Shown here one piece after another: positions 1-11,195 of a stretch of DNA of 64,000 bases; positions within the stretch are counted from its first letter, which is position 1, and each line of letters starts with the position of its first letter. The notes under the pieces are model-generated. The model made no database searches, was not told the DNA's origin, and saw nothing but the letters and a program-made list of their open reading frames with translations. This DNA is from Pyrus communis (Eukaryota; Streptophyta; Magnoliopsida; Rosales; Rosaceae): positions 4,065,621 through 4,129,620 of the forward strand of contig NC_084803.1 in NCBI RefSeq assembly GCF_963583255.1, given 5' to 3'. The translations under genes and the position numbers were made by a program.

Positions 1-371
1 TGCCAAATCTCTAGAACTAGGACTTGACGAAAAATCTGAAAGAACAAGAACAAGAAATGCACTATCTCTTTTCTTTTCTCTCGCACGCACCTTACAATAT
101 TCTCTCACTCTAATCCCTTGAGTGGTATACAATTTATTGTTTTGCTCCCCCCTCAAAACTAGTACAATAGCCCCTTTCTATAGACATAATAAAGGTCTTC
201 TTCAATAAGTATTACCAAACCTAATTGAAATCTAGTTATGAATCCTTCTCCAATTGAGAAACTAACTCCAATTGCGAAAACAACTCCAATTGGGAAAACA
301 ATTTAATCCTCTAAGACTATAATTCCTTATAGAAGCAGGACAACTTATCATGGACTGGAAAAAACCCAACA
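1..371 (-). mobile_element. LTR-like end of a copia-type retrotransposon inside an ECA3 intron
   Basis: Read on the minus strand the segment begins at 371 with TGTTGGGTTTTTTCC, a usual LTR start (TG...). It carries A/T-rich promoter-like sequence and a CT-rich 3' part, and it continues past the window edge, so its other end and any target-site duplication cannot be seen. It lies beyond exon 11 of ECA3, in an intron of at least 618 bp, in the same orientation as the gene. Calling it copia is inference from the general look; no coding domain is in view. Confidence 0.4.
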
Positions 372-618
372 CTATGCTCTATGTTGTGACTCCTTCCATT
401 ATTTCACTACTGATGTTTCAGGTAGGAAGAGAGGAACATATAGATAAGCAGAACCACACTTCATCGAACTAGGCAGTCAAATGGAAGTAGACAAAAAGTT
501 TTGCTAAATTCAGTGCTAGAAAGAAATTTCAGAATTTAAGGCAAGATTCCAAGCCATTGACAGGGTAAGAGCACATAGAGATAAACTACTGAGAACAATC
601 TGAATTTAGAGTGCTTAC

Positions 619-3600
619 ATCTTCTGTTCGTAACATTGAATCGTGTATGCCGCCCATAGCAGTCTGTGTTCCAACTCCTACTACGACAGCTCTAGCCCTA
701 CCAGCCACGACTACTGTACCCTGGCGATCAAGATATGCAGGAAGATAATCATTGCTTTGTAACAGATACCCTTTCAAGAAACTCCATCCAAAACAGAACA
801 ATAGTACGACATAAAGAAATAGAAAACTTGGTCAACACATTCCATTAAGTATATAAAATAGAGAAATTGGATCCAGCATATTAGCTTCAATAAACACATA
901 AATTTTACCGAGAAAAGAATACTTGTCTTGTCTTGATATACAGCATTTGTTGCAGTAGTGGATTCAAGCTCTTTTTCAACAGAGCAACTCTCACCTGCCA
1001 TCATCAAACAGAAGTTCTCAAATACATTGATCTAGCATGTGCTAAATCATAATACTTTGACAGTGAAGATTCATGCAAATTACAAAGACAATAATGACAA
1101 ATATCCATCAACGATATAACAAGTACTGTTTTGATTTACTATATTCAGTACATAAAGCAGATGTACCTGTAAGAATTGCCTGATCAACACGTAATTGATT
1201 ACTTAGCATCTCAATCATTCTCATATCAGCTGGAATTTTGCCTCCCACTATACGTTTTGCCCAACCGAAAAAAATTCAGAATCCAAAAAATAAATAAATA
1301 AATTCAGTATCCACGAGTAAGCACAGTAGTAAACCAATTCTGCATACTCAAAGCAACTTACCAGCCACTTCTACAACATCACCTGGGACAAGCTCTGTTG
1401 CTGGAAGTATGGAAAAGCAACCTGCAAGGAGTTACTTTTACGTCAACTTTGAGTGGTAAAGGATGACACAATTGTCAGTACAGTACAAGCAATGCATCAA
1501 GCAATTTGATATGATGTTCATGAGATTATGGCCACCCACTACTCCCAAAAGCTTTAAGTTGTACATAGTTAGCAATTATCTTCCTTTTTCCAGCGTGATT
1601 AACAATGTTCCATCAATTTCTCATTTTATCCCCAAGATCCAGCCAAGGAGTCACGAGTAATTACAAAAGCAAAGCATCCCAAAGGAACCAACAATAATAA
1701 ATACTAGCTATCAAGTGTCTTTTCCAAACTGATGAGATCTCCACCAGCACCCTCATAACAAAAGGGTGTACTACCTTACACTTCTTATGATCTGATTTTC
1801 ACAATTTAAGCTCTAAAAAGAAATGCTTACAATACAAAAGAAGACTTAGAAACATGAAATAATAACATCAAAGTGCAAACAGCATTTAGCATGGTCAAGT
1901 CACTTCATAAAATAATTTTTTACCATTCCGCAGCACAGTCGCGATATCAGCTTGGTATGCACGTAGCTCCTACAATGTCAAGGGTAAAAATAAGGAATCA
2001 GAACAAGCTGAAGTTAAGGACTAATGAATGAATTTCCAGAAAGATGAGGACATGAACATCAAGTTTTAGGGTTTATTGCTGGAAGAGATAAAGAGGAGAA
2101 AGAAGACAATCCAATTTCCATTAGGACTGGATTAATCCTTTTGGAGCAGAAATTTATTCTTATTTTCCTAGTTTAATTAGAGTTTCCCATTTCTAAAAGG
2201 ATTTGGTTAATTTCCTATTCTATTTTGGATTAGGATTTCTTTCCTATAAGTTTATTTTCCTATTTGTATTAGATTTAAGGTACCGCTCAGGTCACGCGAT
2301 GAATAAAATAGGGAACTAAGAAACCCCTCCTTGTACGGTTGTACCTCATAGAGGACAGATGAGTTTATGAATAAAAGTTTGAGTTAAATCTCCTGCGACA
2401 AGAGTTTATTTGGAGTGATTCCAAATTCCAATTTTTGGTGCGAGGCCAAGAACGAGTGAGAGGCCACTGGAGTGATTCCAGTTATCCTTGATCGTTGTTT
2501 TAATTTAAGTTCTATGTGTTTTTGCTTCTGCTATACAATCTAATTTCTGCTGCCCTACTCTGTCCTACATCACAGAACAAAAAGAAGGTTACCTAGGGAT
2601 TCATGCATTCATCTTCTACAACGTGCAACAGAAAAGCGCTCATGCATAGGAAAAGGTAGAAATAGGTACTTGGGAAAGGGCAATGATAAATAGATCAAGT
2701 GCTAACAGTCAATCAACAAATTGAACACAATTTGAAGTTTTAGTAGAATGAGTTTAGAAAAAGGAGCTTGGTTTCCGCATGAAAGAAAAGATCCACTTGA
2801 AATGGTAGTCTTTCGAGATGTTTTCTGGTTTTTATGGAAGTTCTGAAATACTATAGATGTAAAATTTACCTCAAGTGCCTTTTCAGCATTGGTTTCTGTA
2901 ATCACTCCTACTGCAGCATTTGCAGCCAATATCATGAGAATAACCTATGCCCCATTAATTTCATACAATAAAATCTTTATTAAGACCAAGTTGTATCCCT
3001 CGTGCTTAATCAACAACAAACATAAAAAACAGTTATCAAATATCACAACATTCAAAGCCTTAACTTGTTAAGTTTCAAGTGCTCAACAAATTTCGAACAA
3101 TGTATGTTTCAATACTTCAAAAAAAGGACATGCATTAAAGACTTATAGGTGGAAAAAATTAGTACTAGAAGAGAGAATAACTGAGTGCAAATCAAACACT
3201 AAGGAATAAGGATCACATCTAGACATTGAAAGTAAAAGTAGGAGGAAAAAGAAAACACCAAGACAAGGCATCGATAACTAAACTTTTTCTTCTTTTCTGG
3301 CCAGTCTAAACTGACAGTCTAACATGCATAGCATCTTTCCCTCTTTATTTTTTAAGGAAACATAAATTGTATTAAGGAAGAAAATGCATATCCTCTTCTT
3401 TTTTTTTGCTTCGGCTAATAGATTACTCCTAAAAGATGAACTCAACTCATACTTTGAAAAATAATGATAGTAATAAGCAATCAGTTTAACAAAGCAGAAA
3501 ATTATCATATCTTACCGAAGGCTCCAAAAAAGCTGTTAAGCCCGTATCTCCATTAATCAAAGCCAGAATAAATGAAACAAGTGCCGCAACAATCAATATC

Positions 3601-4786
3601 TTTACAAGCAAATCATCAAACTGTTTCAAAACCAATTTCCAGAATGAAGCCCCTGCATATGGAATATAGATAGTATTCATAACAGGCATAAAATGCATGA
3701 TCTTGATTTGTGAAAACTAGTGTTAACAGAAATTTACATCAAACCAGTAGCATGCTCCTGGAATATGAATCCAGTAAAAAAAGTTTTGTATTTAGACTCC
3801 CTAAATTCTTCATTCTCACAAAACTCACCAAAATCAGCTAGCTACTCTTCTAAAGCGATTAGATTCATAACTGTGGTTTTCTACACTTTTTGAACTAGGT
3901 AGTATTAACAAATTATTGGTGGTACACAAGCCACTGACCGCTAAAAACACATTCAAATAACAGTTTATACAGTACAATGAAGAGAAAAATTAATTCCATC
4001 TGGAACTCGTGCTTCATTTAGTACTGGAAAGAGTAGGGAAATTTTGAGAAGACATAAACGAGAATGTACTCGTGCAATCAATGAAAGAAACGTCGCAAAA
4101 ACTTGCTTATGCAAGATGGAGAGAGTAAGGGGAAAGGAATGTGTGGTGTACTTACTTTTCTCTTCCGGAAGCACTGCATACAATATTCCAATCATGCAAT
4201 CCAAGAGAAACCACATTAGAACTAGACAAACAATACCAAATCCAGCACTCTAGTCTGGAGGACACAACAACCGAACTGGAAAACGCATACCCACTCGTGC
4301 TAGGAGCAGAGAAAACATACCATTTTTGCCGTAGAGTCTTGCATGTTGCGCAACCTGCAAACAGCATAACATTTCAAACCTTGAGAGTAGATAAACTAAA
4401 TGGCCAATAAAATAGTACAAATTTCACAGCTTTCGCTCCGAAAGCAACAAACTTTACCATACCTGTGAGTCATTGAGGCCCTTCTTCGGGTCCACGCCGA
4501 AGAAATCCAACACCTAACCAATAATACAAGGGCAACAAAATGGAGTAGTGAATTAATCAATGACATAACCGGAACTAAAAAAAGCCACATTCCCATGGAA
4601 ACGCTGCAACAGAAGCTTCCAATTTCCAAAGAATTCAATTATTCGACTTCAAAAATTCGAATTTTTTTTTATCTAAACACACACACTTCGAATTTGGAAG
4701 CTGGTAAAACCGATGGATTACTGGATTACTGAATTACTGAGTTACTGAACTACCTCGGTGACGGATCGAGCGTAAGCGTCCTCCAT
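619..4786 (-). CDS. ECA3: ECA3-type endoplasmic-reticulum/Golgi Ca2+-transporting P-type ATPase, N-terminal half (partial)
   Basis: P2A-type ATPase that pumps Ca2+ (and Mn2+ in plant ECA3) into endomembrane lumens. Exons, high to low: 4754-4786, 4463-4513, 4321-4354, 4156-4173, 3516-3652, 2870-2944, 1924-1969, 1362-1421, 1167-1247, 909-994 and 619-720. All joins have GT-AG borders and keep one frame for 241 codons. The protein starts MEDAYARSVTEVLDFFGVDP, then FWKLVLKQFDDLLVKILIVA (first membrane helix) and ILAANAAVGVITETNAEKAL (second). The actuator loop ILTGESCSVEK holds the TGES motif needed for dephosphorylation. The region matches the Arabidopsis ECA3 N-terminus as I know it. The start codon is the first ATG of exon 1. 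The DKTGT phosphorylation site, nucleotide-binding domain and helices 3-10 lie beyond the left edge, so integrity of the whole gene cannot be judged. Confidence 0.93.
2065..2575 (+). repeat. Probable solo-LTR-like insert in ECA3 intron 6
   Basis: The ECA3 intron between exons 2870-2944 and 1924-1969 holds about 500 bp of foreign-looking sequence. It has a TG...CA outline, runs of short direct motifs (TGGAGTGATTCCA occurs twice, near 2415 and 2470), and a promoter-like stretch followed by GTACGGTTGTACCTC. This is what a plus-strand LTR looks like, but I see no clean target-site duplication and the ends are approximate. Confidence 0.35.
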
Positions 4787-4889
4787 TGAGGGACGACGAA
4801 GAACTTGGACGCGAACGGAGCCTTTGGCACTTCCTCTACCTCTTCCTCTACCTCTTCAAGTTTCTGTGTTTCGTATCAGCCACTGGACG

Positions 4890-6120
4890 ACTAATGGGTG
4901 AGAGATCTGATGAGAAAGGGGAAATTTTGGAGTGAGGCGTTGCGATTAAGCAACGTCGTCGTTTTGGCTTGTGGCCTCTACGTTTCTCAATTCGCAAAGG
5001 CATTTGACCCACAAGACTCACGCTTTTGGTTTTTAGCCGGAATTAGGCCGAATTTCGGATCTGGATCGTGGCCCGCTTGAAATAAATGGTTTCTCTACTT
5101 TATGCGTTCTCGCATCGGCAAGCGGAATTGATATTGCTTAAAGAGAGAATTTGTTTTTACTGATTTTAGTTGACAACAAAAATTTATTGACCTTTATTAT
5201 CGAATGATATGTATATCTTCACAATTTTTTACGCATCCCGTTAAATTTATACGAAAATAAATGATTTTAGGTTTACAAGTTAATAAATCGGATCGTTATC
5301 AAGTCACCCGTTAATAATTCATTAAAAATTCGTTGAAATAACGAGTATGACATAAATACGACCTGTTTGCCAGGTCACATTAGGCTCTTGCATGACTCAT
5401 TAACTCGTCACGAGAATAACATGTTCCCAATCAACTGTTTAACGAGTCGGGTAAATATTAGATCGCTTATGAAGAACCCATTAAAACAATATGTTTAACA
5501 TGACATAATCCATTAAAATACCGGATATTACACGAATACGACATGAACAAAGCAAACACAATCTATTTGTCAAGTATACTCATGCCGAAATGTAAAATTA
5601 ATGTATTGGCCTAACTCCAATATTCTTGATCAAATAAAAAAAAAAACTCCAATATTCAAGTTTCCAATACATTCAACAACTCAACAAACTCAAATTTAAT
5701 TGAACCTCTTGATGCAACCCATTCTAAATTGAATTAAATCATAGGAATAATCATGGTTTTAGGCATGCTATAAAATTTACCAAGCGCTAATCATTCAGTT
5801 GGTCCACTCCACAACGTCATCTCTTATTATGTTGAGCTCATTTTTTCTTTTACATAAAAGTAAATTGAGATTGTTTTTTGTACACGTTAACACAAGCAAA
5901 TATATCAGTTTTTTCATATATTTGAAACATAAGTTGATATATTAGTGTCCTAATATAATTAAATACAGATTCAGTATTGCTGAACTTGATTAACATATGG
6001 TATGCCGATTCGTGTTTCAGTTACACTTTAAAAAAATCTCTAAAAAAATCTCTAGAAGGTAAAGTAAAGGGATAATTTGGAATCAAGAGTAGCGTTCCAT
6101 ACCTTGACATATGTAAAAGT
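4890..6120. other. Intergenic stretch between the divergent ECA3 and UTP4 genes
   Basis: The first part is the ECA3 5' flank. From about 5170 on it is A/T-rich with several short near-repeats of a phrase containing cgagt/ttaacga (5260-5530), which look like decayed repeat DNA. No coding region, tRNA or clear element ends are seen. Confidence 0.5.
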
Positions 6121-6122
6121 GG

Positions 6123-6436
6123 TGGGCCGGAGCTTTCATTCCATCAAAGGCCACGTTTTCAACAGCGTGGACCAATCCACAATGGGCCTTTTGATTCGCC
6201 CCTAAGTTGACCTATAAATACACACATGCACCACAATTAAACCGGTCCGATCCGGTTCACACGTCCCAATAACAAAGACCTATCATTCAACCCAACCCGC
6301 GCCGCGCTTAAACCCTCGAACAAAAACCTAGCTTCATTCCGCCTTCTTCGTCTTCTCTCTCTCATGCCCTCGCACCTCCATCACTCTCCCTTCACTCTCG
6401 GAGTCACTCGCAGACACACCAAACCCTAACCCTAAT
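6123..6436 (+). promoter_or_regulatory. Site II (TGGGCC) and telo-box (AAACCCTAA) motifs upstream of UTP4
   Basis: TGGGCC occurs at 6123-6128 and 6183-6188, and AAACCCTAACCCTAA begins at 6421, about 60 bp before the start codon. In plants this pairing of site II elements (bound by TCP factors) with a telo-box is typical of ribosomal-protein and ribosome-biogenesis promoters. That fits the nucleolar product of the gene downstream. The motifs are seen directly; their function here is inferred. Confidence 0.6.
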
Positions 6437-6478
6437 CATTTGCAGGGGCGCTTCCGGAACTTAGAGTCTCAGACGAAC

Positions 6479-9400
6479 ATGTCTGAAGCTTACAGGACCA
6501 GCTCGGTCGATTGGAAGCCCTCTCCCTTGGTTGCCCTAGCCACCAGCGTCGACGACTCCCAAGTCGCCGCTGCTCGCCAGGACGGCTCCCTCGAGATTTG
6601 GCTTGTCTCCCCCGGCTCCGTTGGCTGGCACTGTCAACTGGTACAATTACAACCGCGAGCTCTCTTTCTATATATACATATGTGTAGCTATCAAATTGAT
6701 AATCTTCAATAATTGATAGCTTAGCTTAATTTAAAGGCTGAAATATCAATGTTTTGTTTTGTGCTTAGACGATTCATGGTGATCCTGAATCGAGAGTATC
6801 GTCGCTTATTTGGTGTCGTGCCGGCTCGAAAGGATTGCCTTGTGGACGGTTGTTTTCCTCGAGCATCAATGGTTCAGTTTTGCAGTGGGATCTTTTCCAT
6901 TTGAAGCAGAAGGTATGCTTTTATGTTTGTAATGAAGCTAAATTGAGCATTTTCAATTTTTGGCTTGAAAGGCAAATTTTATGCAAACAGTCAATGAACA
7001 TTTATAGTTACTAAAACTTTCATAATTCTTCTTAATTTTTAGTTCTCGAAGCACTTACTGTGATGAATTATCAGATGCTGTGACTAAATCTTGAATTTCA
7101 TTCGCAGACCGTGTTGGATTCTATTGGGGTCTCGATCTGGCAAATGGCTGTTGCACCTTGTAGTGGTGATATAGAATCGAAGGACTACCCTATTGGAAAT
7201 GGGTGTTTAAAAGCTAATAGTACCGAGGGGGGTGATCCAGAAACAAGCGATAGCGAAAATGATTCCGACTCCACTGAGATTAATGAACAATCCATTGTTG
7301 AGAACCAGCTTGTGGCATTAGCTTGTGATGATGGTTGTGTGCGAATATACAGTATTACTAAAACAGATGAGTTTGTTTACACTAGATCGTTGCCTAGGGT
7401 CAGTGGTGAGATATCTACTCTTCAACGTTCTTCTCGTTCTTGTAGTTTTGTTTCTCTTCCATATTTAATTCTCTTTGTAAGTTTCCATTTTGATGTGTGA
7501 TGTTCTATATTTCAGGACGTGTCTTGAGTGTGACATGGAGTCCTGATACTAAATTTATATATTCGGGGAGTAGTGATGGGTATGTATGAACATTGACAGC
7601 AGCTTACTTGTTGTGAACTTGTATAAATTAATGTGTTATATTATTGTCATTTCTGTCATGCATTTGATGATTTTTTTTTTTTTCGTTGGGCAGGATGATA
7701 AGATGCTGGGATGCTAAATTGGGCCATGAAATCTATAGGATTACAGTTGGGCTTGGAGGTCTGGGAAGTGGACCTGAACTTTGTGTTTGGTCGTTACTTT
7801 CTCTGAGGTAAAAACGAGGCACATCTTTATTATTTTCTGCAGCTTCAAATTGATTTTTCAGTTTGTCGCATCTAGTGGTGTTTGTTAGCTGCTGAACTAC
7901 CTTTTGAAAATTGAGTTCTTTCTTTACACCAGGTGTGGGAACCTTGTCAGTGCAGACAGTACTGGCAGTGTTCAGTTTTGGGACAGTCAGCATGGAACTC
8001 TATTGCAGGCACATTCGTACCACAAAGGTGATGTAAATGCTCTGGCAGCAGCCCCCAGCCATAATAGGGTGTTTTCCGCTGGTTCTGATGGTCAGGTACA
8101 GGTTATGTTTTGGAGACAAAAATCATTGGTAGTTCTGGATTGTTATTCTGCTAATTGTTTTAGGAATCACAAATTTGATATGTCTTTCCAGATTGTGAGG
8201 AAATTATAAATCACTTCAGTGGTAGCAACATATGCATTCATTTCTCTTTCTTTTGTTGTGCATTGTTTGAACCCTGTATCTTATGTTGCATACAGTACCA
8301 TTAGACTGTTTTAATGCCGTAATTGGATTTGTTCAATCATTTCTTATTGCGTTGAAGTGAAATTCTGTGGTGGTAGTTATAAACTTATGAGTAGTAACAA
8401 GAACAGTTTCTTATTTTCTCTAACATCTTGAACTAACTGAATAAAAATGGATGTAAGTTAGAGACATCAAACTCACTTATGAAAGGATAGGTATATATTC
8501 ATGCTAATAATTCTTTATTGTTGAAAGTCTTTATTTTTATTTATTTTTATTTTTTATTTTTTTATGGTTTTGAATTTGATAATTTTATCCTGTAATATTC
8601 ACTTGTCCAACTTGCTGATCGACTACTATAACCTCAATGGTTCACTATTTACTTTTGTCAGGTTATTCTTTATAAGCTCTCTAGTGCGACGGTGGGATCT
8701 AGTGATGACAAGTCTTCTTCTGAGGTTTTGAAGAAATGGATCTATGTTGGTCGTGTAAAAGCTCATACACACGATGTTAGGGCTTTGACAGTGGCTGTAC
8801 CGATCAGCAGAGAAGGTTTGCCCATATCTTATGCATGATTGATTGTTTTTCCTTGTTTTTGCTGTTATTTAATCTTTTCCTTTTCACACATAAAAAGATT
8901 CATTAGTTTATGCTTGTTTGTGTTCAATTGGATCAATGTTTGTTTATGCTCTTTGTTACGTCTCAACTATTTTCCAATTCTTAAATCAAGTCATTCTCTA
9001 ATTTGCAGATCCCTTGCCAGATGAAGGTATAAAAATACACCGTAAAGAACGTCGTAAGATAACGCCTAATAATATTAATGAGTTTAGTTATCGTAAATGG
9101 GCACATTTGGGTGTTCCCATGCTTATATCTGCTGGTGATGACACAAAGTTAATCGCATATCCTGTTAAGGAGTTCACACAGTTTAAACCTCATGATATCT
9201 GCCCTGCGCCCCAGAGACTACCAATTCAACTGGTGCTTAATAGAACATCCAAACAGTCATTGCTTCTTGTACAAGCTTCTAGTTGGGTGGATATTCTTCT
9301 TGTACGTGCACAAAGTGGCACCTTTTCCAAGATAGCTCCTGTCTCCAAATGGGGCCAAGCCTCAACAGATCTTTTGGTTCGAGTCAAGAGTAAGGCATAT

Positions 9401-11195
9401 CGGAAGATCATTTGCAGCACAATTTCTAATACGGGGGTGCTTTTTGCATATTCTGACCATGTGAAACCTAGCCTATATGAACTGAAGAAGAATAAAGTTG
9501 GCAAAAGTGCACTGACTGTTAATAAAAGACAGCTTCCACAGAAACTACCATTTGCCCATTCCATGGTTTTTAGTTCTGATTCTTCTCGCTTGATGATAGC
9601 TGGGCATGATAGAAGAATATATGTAAGCTGTTTCCTTCTTGTTGCTCTATTTCATCTATTGTTTCAAATAATTTTTTCTTTTTTTTTTTTCTTGGGGGTT
9701 TGACTGTAAAGAGATTGATCATTTGAGACATGATGGACAGTTTAACCTGTAAAACACATTGATTTGATAGGGACAAAACCTGCGTATTCATTTAATGTTA
9801 TGTGGCTTCCATTCCTTGACTTGCCTCACATGATATAGGTTGTGGATGTGAGCAGAGAAGAACTAGTGCACAGGTTCACCCCTTGTCGCGATTTGCAGGA
9901 TCAAGAATTACCACCTAGTGAGCCTCCCATAACAAAACTGTTCACCAGTTGTGATGGGCAGTGGTTGGCTGCCATCAACTGCTTTGGAGATATTTATGTA
10001 TTTAATCTGGAGATACAAAGGTATGAAACTATACTTGGTGTCTCTTTTTCTGGTCGGTGCCTATGATTGATAATAAATATCTTTTTTATTTTTTACTAGG
10101 ACCTGGACCAATTTTCTATTATAACTCTTTTTTGTCATGTAAAATAGGCAGCACTGGTTCATTTCAAGACTAAATGGCGCATCTGTGACAGCTGGTGGTT
10201 TTTCTCCGCGAAACAACAATGTGCTTGTAATCACAACCTCTTCAAATCATGTATATGCATTGGATGTTGAGGAGAGAGAACTGGGAAACTGGTCGAGGCA
10301 GCATACGTATTGTCTACCAAAGAAATTCCAAGAATTTCCAGGCGAAGTTATTGGGCTCTCTTTCCCACCCTCCACAAGTTCATCTGCTGTTATTGTTTAC
10401 AGTGCCAGGTGCGCTCCTTTTTCTCTGTGTATGAATGAGGTGTGATTTGCGCATGTTATAGAGCTCAAAACCTTGGAAGTTGCTAATGTGAAAAAAAATA
10501 AGCCCTTGTTATGTTGGTATCCAGAGGTAACACAATCTTCGGTTGAACCCTAGTCCAGTTTAGGCATTAGATTTTACGTTGTGAGGATTTTATAAACGGT
10601 AGACCTGCCCTAGGACATGAAGGTGGTGGTACCATATGCCGGAGTCGTGTCTGAGGGGATGGCATTGGAATGCCATACCCATTCTAGAGCCAAGTCAGTT
10701 AGTGATATTTAACTGTGTAAATGTTACCATTTTGACCGACTCGCATGTCCCCTGGTTTTTCTTGCGATCTCCTTGATGAGTAGTGCAGCTTGTAGTAGAT
10801 TTTGGGGATATCAGTTTTTATGATATAACTAATTTCAAGGTTTTGATATAACTAATTTTGAGGTTATCTTATGCTTTAGGGCAATGTGCTGGATTGATTT
10901 TGGGAAGCCCATTGATCCAGACGATGAAAGTGGCATGCCAAACGGTCAGAATCCGACATCGATGAATTTGCATAGTAATTCGATTAAGAAGATTCTAAAA
11001 CGTAAATTCACAGACAGTGAAACTGAGAGTAGACTTATGGCTATGAAGAATTTTGATTTTATTTGGTTCCCAAGTCCAGCTTTATTTTTGGGTCATCTTT
11101 CGAATAGTTCTCTGTTGATGATAGACAAACCGTGGATGGCAGTGGTTAAATCGTTGGACTCTGCACCTGTACACAAACATGTTTACGGGACATAA
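6479..11195 (+). CDS. UTP4: U3 snoRNP-associated WD40 protein UTP4 (plant POPCORN, human cirhin homologue)
   Basis: Member of the t-UTP subcomplex of the small-subunit processome, acting in the nucleolus in early pre-18S rRNA processing; the Arabidopsis homologue is POPCORN. Eleven exons: 6479-6640, 6769-6912, 7108-7405, 7516-7579, 7694-7807, 7933-8095, 8662-8815, 9009-9622, 9839-10020, 10148-10408 and 10880-11195. They join in frame to an 823-residue protein, close to the family length. WD40-type repeats are visible, e.g. [29 protein letters not shown] and [14 protein letters not shown], with an acidic insert ([16 protein letters not shown]) in exon 3. The C-terminus ends HKHVYGT, as in relatives. 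I chose the ATG at 6479 because it opens [16 protein letters not shown]; the frame is open upstream but has no other ATG. Telo-box and site II motifs upstream suit a ribosome-biogenesis gene. Confidence 0.93.
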
